64,000 bases of DNA from Streptomyces sp. NBC_00510 (GCA_036013505.1 CP107851.1:4225501-4289500), one strand, 5' to 3'; counted from the first letter of the stretch, positions 48,750 through 59,071 are shown. A program made the numbers and translations. The notes: generated by a model from the sequence alone, not told the origin.

Positions 48750-50246
48750 GTGCCGAACTCCTCCCCCCGCGCCGCGCGCCGTTCCGCCCTGGTGCTGTCC
48801 GCCCTCGCACTCGCCGGTGGTACGGCCCTGACCGCCGCGCCCGTCGCGCACGCGAAGACCCCGTCGCCCTCGGCCACTCCGACGCCGCCCGCACGGATGT
48901 CGGCGGTCGGCGGGGAACGGCTGGGACAGCCCGGCACCCAGGTCAGCCCGCTGACCGGCGCTCCCGCCCTGCCCGGGAAGCTCACCTCACGGTCGTGGAT
49001 CGTCTCCGACGCCGAGACCGGGCAGGTGCTGGCCGCCCACAACGCGCACTGGAGGCTGCCGCCCGCCAGCACGCTCAAGATGCTGTTCGCGGACACGGTC
49101 CTGCCGAAGCTGGACAAGTCGCAGACCTACCAGGTGCAACCCTCCGACCTCGACGGCGTCGGCGCGGGCAGCAGCCTCGTGGGCATCAAGGAGAACCTCA
49201 CCTACACCGTCCACGACCTGTGGCTCGGTGTCTTCCTGCGCTCCGGGAACGACGCCGTCCACGTCCTGTCCTCCATGAACGGCGGCGTGGACGCGACCGT
49301 CCTGGAGATGCAGCGCAAGGCCGAGGACCTGCAGGCGGACGACACCACCGTGATCTCCCCCGACGGCTACGACATGCCCGGCCAGGTCTCCTCGGCGTAC
49401 GACCTGACCCTCTTCGCCCGCGCCGGCCTGCAGAACGCGGACTTCCGCGAGTACTGCTCGACCGTGCGCGCCAAGTTCCCCGGCGAGTGGAAGACCGTCA
49501 AGGGGAAGAAGGGCAAGAAGAGCACGAAGAAGCGCGGGACCTTCGAGGTACAGAACACCAACCGGCTGCTCTCCGGCGACTACGACCTCGCGACCTACGA
49601 CGGCATCGCGGGCGTGAAGAACGGCTACACCACCAACGCGGGCAACACCTTCACCGGTGTCGCGCAGCGCGGCGACCGCACGCTGCTGGTGACCGTCATG
49701 CACCCCGGTGAGGGCCACAACATGGCCTACAAGGAGGCCGCCAAGCTGCTCGACTGGGGCTTCCAGGCGGACGGCATGGTGACCCCCGTCGGCACCCTGG
49801 TGCCCCCGAAGTCCGCCATCGCGTCGGCCTCGCCCTCACCCTCCGCCTCCCCCGGCAAGCAGGCGCGGGCGCAGGCCGCCCCGCACGCCTCCTCCGGTGG
49901 CGGCGGGGCGTGGACCGCCCTCGCGCTCGCGGGCGGCTCCGTCCTGGTCGTCGCCGCCCTGGCCTTCCTCGTACGGCGCCGCTGGCCGCTGCCGCAGCGG
50001 ACGTCGACGGCCGCCATCCCCGCCCCGACCAAGCCCGGCGACGACGCGCCCGCGAAGACCGCCGAGGCGGACACGGAGACGGGCGCCGGAAAGGCGGACG
50101 CCGAGAAGGCCGACGCCGAGAAGGCGGAGGAAGGGCCGAAGGAGGCCGCGGAGAAGGCGGACGAGGCGGAGGGGGCGGCCGCGGAGGGCACCGAGCGGGA
50201 GGCGCCCGCGCAGCAGGCGGAAGCCACGGCGGACCATCCGGCCTGA
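48750..50246 (+). CDS. D-alanyl-D-alanine carboxypeptidase (S11), long form with acidic tail
   Basis: A 498-residue penicillin-binding protein with a signal peptide (residues about 1-35, ending PVAHAK). The S11 motifs are PPASTLKMLF, RSGNDAVH and GVKNGYTTNAG (KNG in place of KTG). An insert rich in Lys (VKGKKGKKSTKKRG, about 250-263) is absent from the paralogue at 27699. After a Ser/Pro linker, one membrane helix lies at about 388-408 (WTALALAGGSVLVVAALAFL). A cytoplasmic tail of about 90 residues follows, dominated by Ala, Glu and Lys repeats (KADAEKADAEKAEE). It trims peptidoglycan stem peptides. It probably corresponds to SCO4847. Confidence 0.92.
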   Translation: MPNSSPRAARRSALVLSALALAGGTALTAAPVAHAKTPSPSATPTPPARMSAVGGERLGQPGTQVSPLTGAPALPGKLTSRSWIVSDAETGQVLAAHNAHWRLPPASTLKMLFADTVLPKLDKSQTYQVQPSDLDGVGAGSSLVGIKENLTYTVHDLWLGVFLRSGNDAVHVLSSMNGGVDATVLEMQRKAEDLQADDTTVISPDGYDMPGQVSSAYDLTLFARAGLQNADFREYCSTVRAKFPGEWKTVKGKKGKKSTKKRGTFEVQNTNRLLSGDYDLATYDGIAGVKNGYTTNAGNTFTGVAQRGDRTLLVTVMHPGEGHNMAYKEAAKLLDWGFQADGMVTPVGTLVPPKSAIASASPSPSASPGKQARAQAAPHASSGGGGAWTALALAGGSVLVVAALAFLVRRRWPLPQRTSTAAIPAPTKPGDDAPAKTAEADTETGAGKADAEKADAEKAEEGPKEAAEKADEAEGAAAEGTEREAPAQQAEATADHPA

Positions 50247-50354
50247 CCGCCGGCCGACGTGGCCTGATCCGTCACGTCCCGCTTCGCCGGCCGGCGGCGC
50301 CCCACTAAGGTCGGCCCGAGCCGGAAGATCGTTCCCGTCGGTCCTGCGGCCGGG

Positions 50355-50386
50355 CTGCGGCCGGTGGCTCCCGCCACCGGCCGCAG
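50355..50386. terminator. 14-bp perfect hairpin
   Basis: CTGCGGCCGGTGGC (50355-50368) pairs with GCCACCGGCCGCAG (50373-50386) around a TCCC loop, about 110 bases after the carboxypeptidase stop. It closes that transcription unit. The rest of the 50247-50543 gap holds no gene that I can support. Confidence 0.8.
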
Positions 50387-50543
50387 TCGTGTCGTGCCAC
50401 GCGCACATGCCCGGGGCCCGGGGGGCGCTCGACGGCGCACGTGCGGCTCGTGCGCCCACCCCGCTGCGACCGCCCCCTGCCGCGCGGGCCGCCCGGCCGG
50501 TACCCAGGAACCAGGCAAAGCCGGTTCGGGAAGGGAGCACGCC

Positions 50544-50762
50544 ATGGGCATGTTGTCGGTCTTCGGGCTCGTCCTGGGCCTCGTCGCGGTCGCCTACTGT
50601 CTCCGCTCGGCACTCCGGGCCAAGACCCCCGCCGGACGCGCCGGATGGTTCATGGCCGCCCCGGCGGCCGTGCTCGCCGGGGTCTACCTCGTGGGCTACA
50701 TCCTCGTCACCGTGCTGGTGCTGGCCGCCGCGTGGTTCACCGTCGCCCACTTCCTGCGCTGA
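50544..50762 (+). CDS. Small two-helix membrane protein
   Basis: A 72-residue protein consisting mainly of two or three hydrophobic helices: about 3-22 (MLSVFGLVLGLVAVAYCLRS) and 36-70 (FMAAPAAVLAGVYLVGYILV, then TVLVLAAAWFTVAHF). The ATG at 50544 follows AAGGGAG. No family is recognised. It is 65 bases from the DoxX-like gene and may be cotranscribed with it. Confidence 0.6.
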   Translation: MGMLSVFGLVLGLVAVAYCLRSALRAKTPAGRAGWFMAAPAAVLAGVYLVGYILVTVLVLAAAWFTVAHFLR

Positions 50763-50827
50763 ACCGATGAGTTCCGGGCGGCCGTCCGGTCCACCTCCGC
50801 GTACACCCGACACCGGAGGAGACCACG

Positions 50828-51214
50828 ATGACCGCCACCACCACGACCGCCCCGTCCCGCGACCGCAGCCGGGCGGACACCGCCGTGTGGGCGCTGCAGA
50901 TCCTGCTCGCCCTGTTCTTCGCGCTCGCCAGCGCCACGCCGAAGCTCATCGCGCACTCCTCGGCCGCCGAGAGCTTCGACACCATCGGCTACGGCAACTG
51001 GTTCATGTACCTCATCGGTGCCCTCGAACTCGCCGGTGCCATCGGCCTCGTCGTCCCGCGCCTGGCCGGGATCGCGGCGGTGGCCTTCATCGGCCTGATG
51101 GCCGGCGCGTTCACCTTCCAGGTCGTCTACTTCGACGGCGAGAACGCGGCCACGCCCATCGTCATCGCGGCCCTGATGGGCGTCGTCGCCTGGCGTCGTC
51201 TGCGCCGCGCGTGA
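50828..51214 (+). CDS. DoxX-like membrane protein
   Basis: A 128-residue protein with four helices typical of the DoxX_2/DoxX family: about 18-37 (TAVWALQILLALFFALASAT), 58-78 (FMYLIGALELAGAIGLVVPR), 80-99 and 108-124. PKLIAHSSAAESFDTIGYGN carries the usual 'KL...FxxlG' loop. The biochemical role of these proteins is uncertain; some associate with thiosulfate-quinone reduction or redox stress. The start GGAGGAGACC-ATG is strong. Its 3' end overlaps the convergent DUF397 gene. Confidence 0.82.
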   Translation: MTATTTTAPSRDRSRADTAVWALQILLALFFALASATPKLIAHSSAAESFDTIGYGNWFMYLIGALELAGAIGLVVPRLAGIAAVAFIGLMAGAFTFQVVYFDGENAATPIVIAALMGVVAWRRLRRA

Positions 51215-51386
51215 CCGCGTACGCCACGAAGTCCGCCCACGCGCCGGGCGTGAACGTCAGCCGAGCCCCGGCCCGGTCCTTGGAGTCCCGCACCAGGACC
51301 GCGCCGGGGCCGAACGCGACCTCGACGCAGGCGCCGCCCTCGGAGTTGCTGTAGCTGGACGTGAACCACACGAGCCCGTCGGTCAT
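51162..51386 (-). CDS. DUF397 protein
   Basis: A 74-residue protein with the DUF397 pattern: LVWFTSSYSNSEGGACVEVA (about 5-24), LVRDSKDRAGARLTFTPGAW (about 31-50) and ADFVAYA. These small proteins are almost always encoded next to XRE/DUF5753 regulators in streptomycetes, and some act as their antagonists in development or antibiotic control (as in BldB- or AbaA-like clusters). Here the overlap with the XRE gene (ATGA-type) supports a functional pair. Confidence 0.88.
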   Translation of the reverse strand: MTDGLVWFTSSYSNSEGGACVEVAFGPGAVLVRDSKDRAGARLTFTPGAWADFVAYAVTRGADDARRRRPSGPR

Positions 51387-52192
51387 GGCCTCTCCGCCAA
51401 GTCTTCGATGAACCGCGCGGACTCCTCGGGGCCGAGGGCCTGGCGGGTGATCATGTCGTGGCGCCGCATGACGATACTGACCCGCGCCGGGTCCGCATAG
51501 AGGACTCCCGTGGTCTGTCCCTCCTCGTAGACGAGGTGCTGGTGCTCGGCGGTCTCCAGCAACACGAACGGGCCGTGCAGCCCGGGATGGAGGCCCCGCT
51601 CCGCGGGCATGACCTGGATGGTGACGTTCCGGGTCCGTCCCCGCACCAGCAGCGTCCGCAGCTGCTCCCGGTGTGCGCCGGGGTCCGCGAAGGAGCGCAG
51701 CGCCGACTCCTCGATCACGAAGCTGAACGAGCGGGTTCGGTTGTCCAGCATCAACTGGCGTTCCAGCCGCGCCGCCACCCGTTCTTCGAGCGTCTCCTCG
51801 TCAAGCGGTGGCCAATGGGACGAGAGCAACGTGCGCACGTACGCCTCGCATTGGAGGAGCCCCGGGATGTACTGGCTCTCGTACCAGTTGACGGCGATCG
51901 CCTCGGCCTCGTACCGCATGTAGTCCCGGGCGTAGGTCGGGTACTTCTCCGGGGCGAGGAACGCCTCCGCCGCCGTGAGTTTGCCCTGTGCCCCGCACAG
52001 CCCGTCGGCGATCTGGAGCAGCCGCTGTGTCGGGCGGCGGCGCCCCTGCTCCATCGACTTGACGGTCTCGTAGCCGTACCCCGCCTCGTCGGCCAGTTGC
52101 TCGCGCGTGACGCCGGCGTGTTCGCGCCAGAGCTTGACCTGGTTGCCGCAGTACCGCCACGCCATCGGAGGCGGGGACACGTCACTGGCCAC
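51383..52192 (-). CDS. XRE/DUF5753-type regulator
   Basis: A 269-residue protein. The HTH is VKLWREHAGVTREQLADEAG (about 19-38), then YGYETVKSMEQGRRRPTQRL. The DUF5753 domain follows (about 95-265): YESQYIPGLLQCEAYVRTLL, then RLERQLMLDNRTRSFSFVIE, RNVTIQVMPAERGLHPGLHG and EEGQTTGVLYADPARV. This is the typical streptomycete helix-turn-helix/Scr1 family. The GTG at 52192 is preferred; the frame is open further but without family sequence. It is divergent from an ATP-binding protein gene and coupled to DUF397. Confidence 0.88.
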   Translation of the reverse strand: MASDVSPPPMAWRYCGNQVKLWREHAGVTREQLADEAGYGYETVKSMEQGRRRPTQRLLQIADGLCGAQGKLTAAEAFLAPEKYPTYARDYMRYEAEAIAVNWYESQYIPGLLQCEAYVRTLLSSHWPPLDEETLEERVAARLERQLMLDNRTRSFSFVIEESALRSFADPGAHREQLRTLLVRGRTRNVTIQVMPAERGLHPGLHGPFVLLETAEHQHLVYEEGQTTGVLYADPARVSIVMRRHDMITRQALGPEESARFIEDLAERP

Positions 52193-52262
52193 TCGGGTAC
52201 AACCACCCTCCGTACTCGCGCCGCTACTCCCGACGGTACGCTGCGACCTGCACTTTTGAGCC

Positions 52263-52745
52263 ATGGACGAGACAACTCCCCCTGCCGAGTGGTGGTTTTC
52301 GCGCCACCCGCGCAGCGTCGGGCGGGCGCGGGCCAGGCTGCGGGAACAGGCCCTCGCGTGGGGCCTCGGCGCCGAGGCGACGGACACCGCGGTCCTGCTG
52401 CTCAGCGAGTTGATGGGCAACGCAGTCCGCCACGCACGGGTCCCACCGGACCGACGGATCGCCGCTCGCGCCGCCCTGGCCTCGGGGACGCTGCGGGTGG
52501 AGGTCTGCGACGCCGGCGACGACCCGCCCGTACCACGGCAGGCGTCGGCGACGGACGAGTCGGGACGCGGGCTGGCGCTCGTGGAGTTGCTCGCCGACGC
52601 CTGGAACGTTCAACCTCGGCCGTACGGCATCGGTAAAACGGTCTGGTTCGAACTCAGAGTGACAAAACCATTCGTAAACAGTAGTGACCAGTGGCCTGAT
52701 CTCGACGTAGGGTTCGCGCCATGGACAGTGACCTGGGACTCCTGA
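52263..52745 (+). CDS. ATP-binding (HATPase_c) regulatory protein
   Basis: A 160-residue RsbW-like protein. LLLSELMGNAVRHARVPPDR (about 46-65, N-box), VEVCDAGDD (about 78-86, G1) and GRGLALVELLADAWNVQ (about 98-114, G2) are clear. The C-terminal 25 residues (SDQWPDLDVGFAPWTVTWDS) come from sequence overlapping the next gene's start and are not conserved in the family. With the divergent XRE gene and DUF397 it forms the common streptomycete regulatory trio. Confidence 0.85.
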   Translation: MDETTPPAEWWFSRHPRSVGRARARLREQALAWGLGAEATDTAVLLLSELMGNAVRHARVPPDRRIAARAALASGTLRVEVCDAGDDPPVPRQASATDESGRGLALVELLADAWNVQPRPYGIGKTVWFELRVTKPFVNSSDQWPDLDVGFAPWTVTWDS

Positions 52746-53293
52746 ACGTCATCGACGTCGAGGCGACGTGCTGGGACGGCGAGCCGCCGCAAGGCTCGGT
52801 GAGCGAGATCATCGAGATCGGGCTGACCGTCGTGGACCTCGTCGCGGGCGAGCGCGTCGCCCGCCACCGCGTCCTCGTACGGCCCGCACGCTCCGCCGTG
52901 AGTCCCTTCTGCACGCAACTGACCGGCCTGACGCAGGCCGAGGTGGACTCGGGCCTGGACTTCGCGGACGCGTGCAAGCTGCTCGCCGTCGAGCACCGGG
53001 CGGGGTCGCGGGCATGGGCGAGCTGGGGCGACTACGACCGTCACCAGTTCAACCGCCAGTGCCGGGCGACCGATACGACGTACCCCTTCGGCAGCCGGCA
53101 CATCAACGTCAAGACGCTCTTCACCCAGGCCCACCGCCTCACCAAGCGCCCCGGCATGGCGGAGGCGCTCCGGCTCGTCGGGCTGCCCGTCGAAGGCCGC
53201 CACCACCGCGGCGAGGACGACGCGTGGAACATCGCCGCCCTCGTCGTGGACCTGGCGCGCCGGGGCGCCTGGCCGGCGACGCCGGCCTACTGA
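52721..53293 (+). CDS. DEDDh 3'-5' exonuclease family protein (KapD-like)
   Basis: A 190-residue exonuclease. LNVIDVEATCW (about 7-17) holds Exo I (Asp/Glu), then WASWGDYDRHQFNRQC (about 99-114) the Exo II Asp, and HHRGEDDAWNIAALV (about 163-177) the Exo III His/Asp. This resembles the ERI-1/KapD group acting on RNA or structured ends. A TAGGGT seven bases before the ATG suggests a leaderless transcript starting inside the preceding gene. It ends 21 bases before the convergent YihY-type gene. Confidence 0.88.
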   Translation: MDSDLGLLNVIDVEATCWDGEPPQGSVSEIIEIGLTVVDLVAGERVARHRVLVRPARSAVSPFCTQLTGLTQAEVDSGLDFADACKLLAVEHRAGSRAWASWGDYDRHQFNRQCRATDTTYPFGSRHINVKTLFTQAHRLTKRPGMAEALRLVGLPVEGRHHRGEDDAWNIAALVVDLARRGAWPATPAY

Positions 53294-53314
53294 CGGCCGG
53301 GCCCTTCCGCCTCG

Positions 53315-54247
53315 TCAGGCGGTCTCGGGCCGCTCGGGCCGCGCGTGCTCCGGGGCGCCCGGCCCGCCCGGCTCGTCCGTGCGGGCGGTGGCGAGTTCGG
53401 CGCTGTGCGGGGTGGCCGTCCAGGCCGCGCAGTACAGCAGCAGCTTCGCCGTGAAGTTGATCCACAGCAGCAGCGCGATGGGTACCCCGAAGGCGCCGTA
53501 CATGCTCTTGGTGGCCACGCTCTGCAGGTAGCCGCTGATGAGCAGCTTCAGCAACTCGAAGCCGATCGCGCCGATGAGGCTCGCCACGACGAGATCGCGG
53601 CGGTTCGGGGTGACCCCGGGCAGCAGGGTGAGCAGGTAGGCGAGGATCAGCAGGTCCACGAGGACGGCGATGCAGAAGCCCGCCACCGACAACAGGGCCC
53701 GCCCCGGTCCGTGTTCGTCGAGGCCGAGGGCGTCGCCGAGACGGCCGACGGCCGTCCCGGCGAGGGCCGAGCAGGCGACGGAGAGCAGGGCGACGACACC
53801 CAGGCCGACCAGGACGCCGAAGTCCTTGAGCTTCTGGACGAAGGGGTTCTCGGCCTCGTCGTCCTTGCGCCAGACCGCCCTGAGGCAGTCGCGCAGGGCG
53901 CCGACCCAGCTGACGCCGGTGACGACCAGCAGGACGGCGGCGATGGTGCCCACCGTGCCCGCGTTGTCGACGAGCCCGCCGATGTTGAGCTGGTCGGCAA
54001 TGCCGGGGACCTGCTCGGCCAGCTTGTCCTCGAGTTCCTTCAGCCGGCCGGGGGACAGCAGGGCCGCGCCGACGGCGGCGCCGACGGTCAGCAGCGGGAA
54101 GAGCGCGACGAAGCTGACGAAGGTGATGGCGGCGGCGAGCCGCGTCCAGTGCACGTCCTCCAGATGTTCGTACGTGCGCCAGGCGTGGGTGCGCATGAGC
54201 CGCGCGATCCACGGTCCGATCCCTGGGAGCCGAGTCAGCCATTCCAT
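53315..54247 (-). CDS. YihY/virulence factor BrkB family membrane protein
   Basis: A 310-residue protein with six membrane segments. LAAAITFVSFVALFPLLTVG (about 37-56) is the family's 'FxxxLSlfPl' start. Later segments lie at about 98-118 (VGTIAAVLLVVTGVSWVGAL), 148-168, 184-210, 217-240 and 250-272 (KSMYGAFGVPIALLLWINFT). The C-terminal 30 residues are charged. The YihY/YhjD family has unclear transport roles; the mycobacterial relative has been linked to lipooligosaccharide flipping. It is monocistronic. Confidence 0.85.
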   Translation of the reverse strand: MEWLTRLPGIGPWIARLMRTHAWRTYEHLEDVHWTRLAAAITFVSFVALFPLLTVGAAVGAALLSPGRLKELEDKLAEQVPGIADQLNIGGLVDNAGTVGTIAAVLLVVTGVSWVGALRDCLRAVWRKDDEAENPFVQKLKDFGVLVGLGVVALLSVACSALAGTAVGRLGDALGLDEHGPGRALLSVAGFCIAVLVDLLILAYLLTLLPGVTPNRRDLVVASLIGAIGFELLKLLISGYLQSVATKSMYGAFGVPIALLLWINFTAKLLLYCAAWTATPHSAELATARTDEPGGPGAPEHARPERPETA

Positions 54248-54280
54248 ACCGCGCGCCTACCCTCCGTCACGACGTGCACT

Positions 54281-55681
54281 CTAGGTGGCGGTCGTCGTCG
54301 CGGTGGTGATCGCGTCCAGGACACGGTCCGTGTCGGCCTCGGATGTACGCCAGTTGCTGAAGGCCGCCCGCACGGCGGGCACGCCGTGGAGGACCGTCGG
54401 GGTGAGGAAGGCCTCCCCGGAGGCGGCGACGGCGCGGACGAGCGCGTCGACGCGCTCGGGCGTGGGGTCGTCGGCCAGGGTGAAGCAGACGACGTTGAGC
54501 CGGACGGGGGCCAGCAGCCGCAGGCGGGGGTCGGCCTCGATGCGCTCGCCGAGGCGCCGGGCGCAGGCGGCGTTGCGTTCGACGACCTCGCGGTGGCCCT
54601 CGCTGCCGTAGGCGGTGAGGGAGAACCACGCGGCGAGGGCGCGCAGCCGGCGGGAGTTCTCGGGGGTGAGGTGGAGGAAGTCCGGGTCGGGGAGGGACGG
54701 CAGGCCCAGGTAGGGCGAGTCGTTGTGGAAGACCCGGACCTGGAGGTCCTGGCGGCGGGTGAACTGGACGGCGGCGTCGTAGGGCACGTTCAGCCATTTG
54801 TGGAGGTCGACGCAGACGGAGTCGGCGGCGTCGATGCCCTCGGCGAGGTGCGCGTACGCGGGTGACAGCGCGGCGAAGCCGCCGAACGCGGCGTCGACGT
54901 GGAGCCAGAAGCCGTGGCGCTCCTTCAGGGCCGCGATCGCGCGGAGGTCGTCGAAGTCGACGGTGTTGACGGTGCCCGCGTTGGCGACCACGACGGCCGG
55001 ACGGCCCTCCAGCGACTCCAGCGCCGCGGCGAGCCTGTCGACGTCCACCGCCTCGCGGCCACCGGGCAGCACCGGTACGCGGGTCAGGGACGACCGGCCG
55101 AGGCCGAGCACGGACAGGGCCTTGCCGATGCTGGAGTGCGGGGTTCCGGACAGCACCGTCACCGGGCCGAGCGCGGCCAGCCCGTCGCGGGACACGGACA
55201 GCCCCCGCCGTTCGCCGAGCCACTCGCGCGCCACGGCCAGGCCCACGGTGTTGGAGACGGTCGCGCCGGTGACGAAGGCGCCGCTGTGCTCCTCGCCGAG
55301 GCCGAGCATCGCGCGGAGCCAGCCGACGGTCTCGCGTTCCAGGGCGGCGGCGGAGGAGTCGCCGCCCGCCGAGACGTTCTGGTCGTAGGTACTGGTGAGC
55401 CAGTCCCCCGCGACGGCGGCGGGGGTCGCTCCCCCGGTCACGAAGCCCAGGTAGCGCGGGCCGGCGCTGCCCGAGAAACCTGGTGCCCAGCGCCGTTCGA
55501 AGAGCGCGAGCGCGCCGTCGGCGCCGGTCCCGGTGACGGGGAGGGGCTGCGGCTCGGGTGCGGGCCCGGGGCGGGCGGCCGGGCGGTCGTCGACGGCGGC
55601 CAGCTCACGGGCGGCCAGGTCCCTTACCGCCTGGAGGAGTTCGGGGAGGTGTGCGCGGTCCGCGGCGAGTGTGGGGTGCAT
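54281..55681 (-). CDS. PLP-dependent decarboxylase (group II, DDC-like)
   Basis: A 466-residue type I PLP enzyme of the aromatic/glutamate decarboxylase family. GAFVTGATVSNTVGLAVARE (about 135-154) binds the cofactor phosphate, and FWLHVDAAFGGFAAL (about 240-254) holds the Asp contacting the pyridine N. The Schiff-base Lys is in CVDLHKWLNVPYD (about 274-286). The first 60 residues include a Pro-rich stretch. The substrate could be an aromatic L-amino acid, diaminobutyrate or cysteine-like; it cannot be fixed from sequence. The longer frame running to 56128 crosses the next gene and is not used. Confidence 0.85.
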   Translation of the reverse strand: MHPTLAADRAHLPELLQAVRDLAARELAAVDDRPAARPGPAPEPQPLPVTGTGADGALALFERRWAPGFSGSAGPRYLGFVTGGATPAAVAGDWLTSTYDQNVSAGGDSSAAALERETVGWLRAMLGLGEEHSGAFVTGATVSNTVGLAVAREWLGERRGLSVSRDGLAALGPVTVLSGTPHSSIGKALSVLGLGRSSLTRVPVLPGGREAVDVDRLAAALESLEGRPAVVVANAGTVNTVDFDDLRAIAALKERHGFWLHVDAAFGGFAALSPAYAHLAEGIDAADSVCVDLHKWLNVPYDAAVQFTRRQDLQVRVFHNDSPYLGLPSLPDPDFLHLTPENSRRLRALAAWFSLTAYGSEGHREVVERNAACARRLGERIEADPRLRLLAPVRLNVVCFTLADDPTPERVDALVRAVAASGEAFLTPTVLHGVPAVRAAFSNWRTSEADTDRVLDAITTATTTAT

Positions 55682-55727
55682 GGCGGCAGCGTAGGCGGGC
55701 GGTCGTGCGCGGCTCCGCCCGGCGTGC

Positions 55728-56327
55728 TCACGCGTGCGGTGGGCCTCCCGCGGGAGCCGGGCTGAGCGGCTCGCACGCACCGGGCTGGTGCGGCACGAGG
55801 GAAGGCCCGGCGCCGCCGAAGGGGTAGTCCCGCACACTGCGCCAGACGCCCTCGTCGTCCTGCTCGTACAGCGAGAAGCAGCTGACGGTCCAGGTGGCGA
55901 CGAAGTCGGACAGCTCCGTCTCGGCGCGGTCCAGCGCCTCGTCGGGGATGCCGTGGCCGATGGTGACGTGCGGGTGGTACGGGAACTGGAGCTCGCGCCG
56001 GACCGGGCCGGAGCGGACGCGCTCCTGCAGGTCGGCGCAGTCGAGGCCGCCCTGGACGAGCTCGACGTAGACGACCGGGGTGACCGGCCGGAAGCTGGCC
56101 GTGCCCTCCAGCCGCATGAGGAAGGCACGGCCGGTGGCGGCGACCTCGGCGAGGTGCTCCCGGAAGGTCGGGAGCAGCGCCGTGTCCACCTCGGTGGGCG
56201 GGAGCAGCGTGACGTGGGTCGGGATGCAGTACGCCAGCGGGTCTCCGTAGCCGGCGCGGCGCTGCTGCAGCAGGCTGCCGTAAGGCTCGGGGACCGCGAT
56301 CGACACGCCGATCATGCGGTTTCCCAC
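55728..56327 (-). CDS. 2'-5' RNA ligase family (2H phosphoesterase)
   Basis: A 199-residue 2H protein. Two HxT motifs, PTHVTLLPP (about 36-44) and YHPHVTIGHG (about 117-126), form the two-histidine active site used to open cyclic phosphates or act on 2'-5' RNA. The intervening sequence gives the expected duplicated fold. The last 30 residues are Pro-rich and probably disordered. The GTG at 56327 or the ATG at 56315 may be the start. Substrate unknown. Confidence 0.85.
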   Translation of the reverse strand: MGNRMIGVSIAVPEPYGSLLQQRRAGYGDPLAYCIPTHVTLLPPTEVDTALLPTFREHLAEVAATGRAFLMRLEGTASFRPVTPVVYVELVQGGLDCADLQERVRSGPVRRELQFPYHPHVTIGHGIPDEALDRAETELSDFVATWTVSCFSLYEQDDEGVWRSVRDYPFGGAGPSLVPHQPGACEPLSPAPAGGPPHA

Positions 56328-56499
56328 GTGTTCACCCCTTCCCCGGGTCGGTTCGCGGCATCGTACGCACGCCGTACGACACCACTGCGTCAGCTGCCAG
56401 TGTGACGCGCGCGCGGCCTCCCGCGCGAGCGTCGTCCGTCACACCTGCGCGGGACCTAAGGCCCCTCTTTCCGGGCGTCCACGGGCGCGGAAGGAGCCG

Positions 56500-58213
<1,714 letters not shown>

Positions 58214-58217
<4 letters not shown>

Positions 58218-58969
58218 CCGACCGTCTCCCGGAGGAGCTGCGCGAGGTGGGCCGGCGGCTGGAGATCCCGGCGCCGTCGCCCGACTCCGTCGCCGAGCAG
58301 GTGCTGGCCCGGCTGCTGGCCGAGGCGGTGCCGGACCCCGTCGTGCCCGCTCCCGTCGTGCCCGGCCCCGGCCGCGGCGCCCGGGCGCGCGCGTGGGCCG
58401 CGGCGCGCTGGCGTGCCCTGACGGCGGCGCTGTGCGGGCTGCTCGTGGTGCTCGTGCTCACCCCGCCGGTGCGGGCCGCGGTCGCGGACTGGTTCGGCTT
58501 CGGCGGTGTCGTCGTGCACCGGGACCCCTCCGCCCGCCCGAGCACGGGCGCCCCGCCGCCGGTGCGGGGGGACGCGCCGCTGGACGGGGCGTACGTGCCG
58601 GCCGAGCTGGGCGAGCCGGACGGGGTGTCGGTGGTCGACGGGGGGCGGGTGCTGTCGATGAGCTGGCGGGTGGACGGGCGCACGGTACGGCTCGACCAGT
58701 TCCGGGCCACGATCGACGTGGTCTTCCTCAAGACGGTCGGCGACGCGGTCGAATGGGTCGATCTGGGCCCCGGGAGCGACTACGGGGTGTGGTTCGCCGA
58801 GCCTCACTACGTCCGGCTCGTCGACCCCGACGGCCGTGCCCGCCGCGAGCCTCCCCGGACGGCCGGAGCCACCCTGGTCTGGCAGCGCGGGCAGACGACG
58901 CTGCGCCTGGAGGGCGTGCCGGACCTGGCACGCGCGGTCGCCGTCGCGAAGTCCGCCCGGCCGCGTTAG
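58214..58969 (+). CDS. Membrane-anchored probable anti-sigma factor
   Basis: A 251-residue single-pass protein. An N-terminal cytoplasmic domain (residues 1-65) includes LPEELREVGRRLEIPAPSPD. The membrane helix lies at about 68-88 (ALTAALCGLLVVLVLTPPVR). The outer domain (about 95-250) includes YVPAELGEPDGVSVVDGGRV, then WRVDGRTVRLDQFRATIDVV and TLVWQRGQTTLRLEGVPDLA, a beta-rich fold as in DUF4367-like sensor domains. It overlaps the sigma gene by 4 bases, so it should hold the sigma factor at the membrane. Confidence 0.78.
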
Positions 58970-59071
58970 GGCCCTTCTCCGCGTGCCTCTTCCGTCCCCT
59001 TTTCCCGGGGACGGGAACCTGGCGGGCTCGGGCGGTGTAACAGGGGCAGGACGGAGCGAGAGGGGGACCGG

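Noticed and set aside
47258-49711. An 817-residue plus-strand frame over the phosphoesterase and carboxypeptidase genes
   Set aside because: It spans several genuine genes on both strands and has no recognisable domain.
50100-50190. Repeats in the carboxypeptidase tail as a possible tandem DNA repeat element
   Set aside because: They encode a low-complexity Ala/Lys/Glu cytoplasmic tail in frame and are not a separate genetic element.
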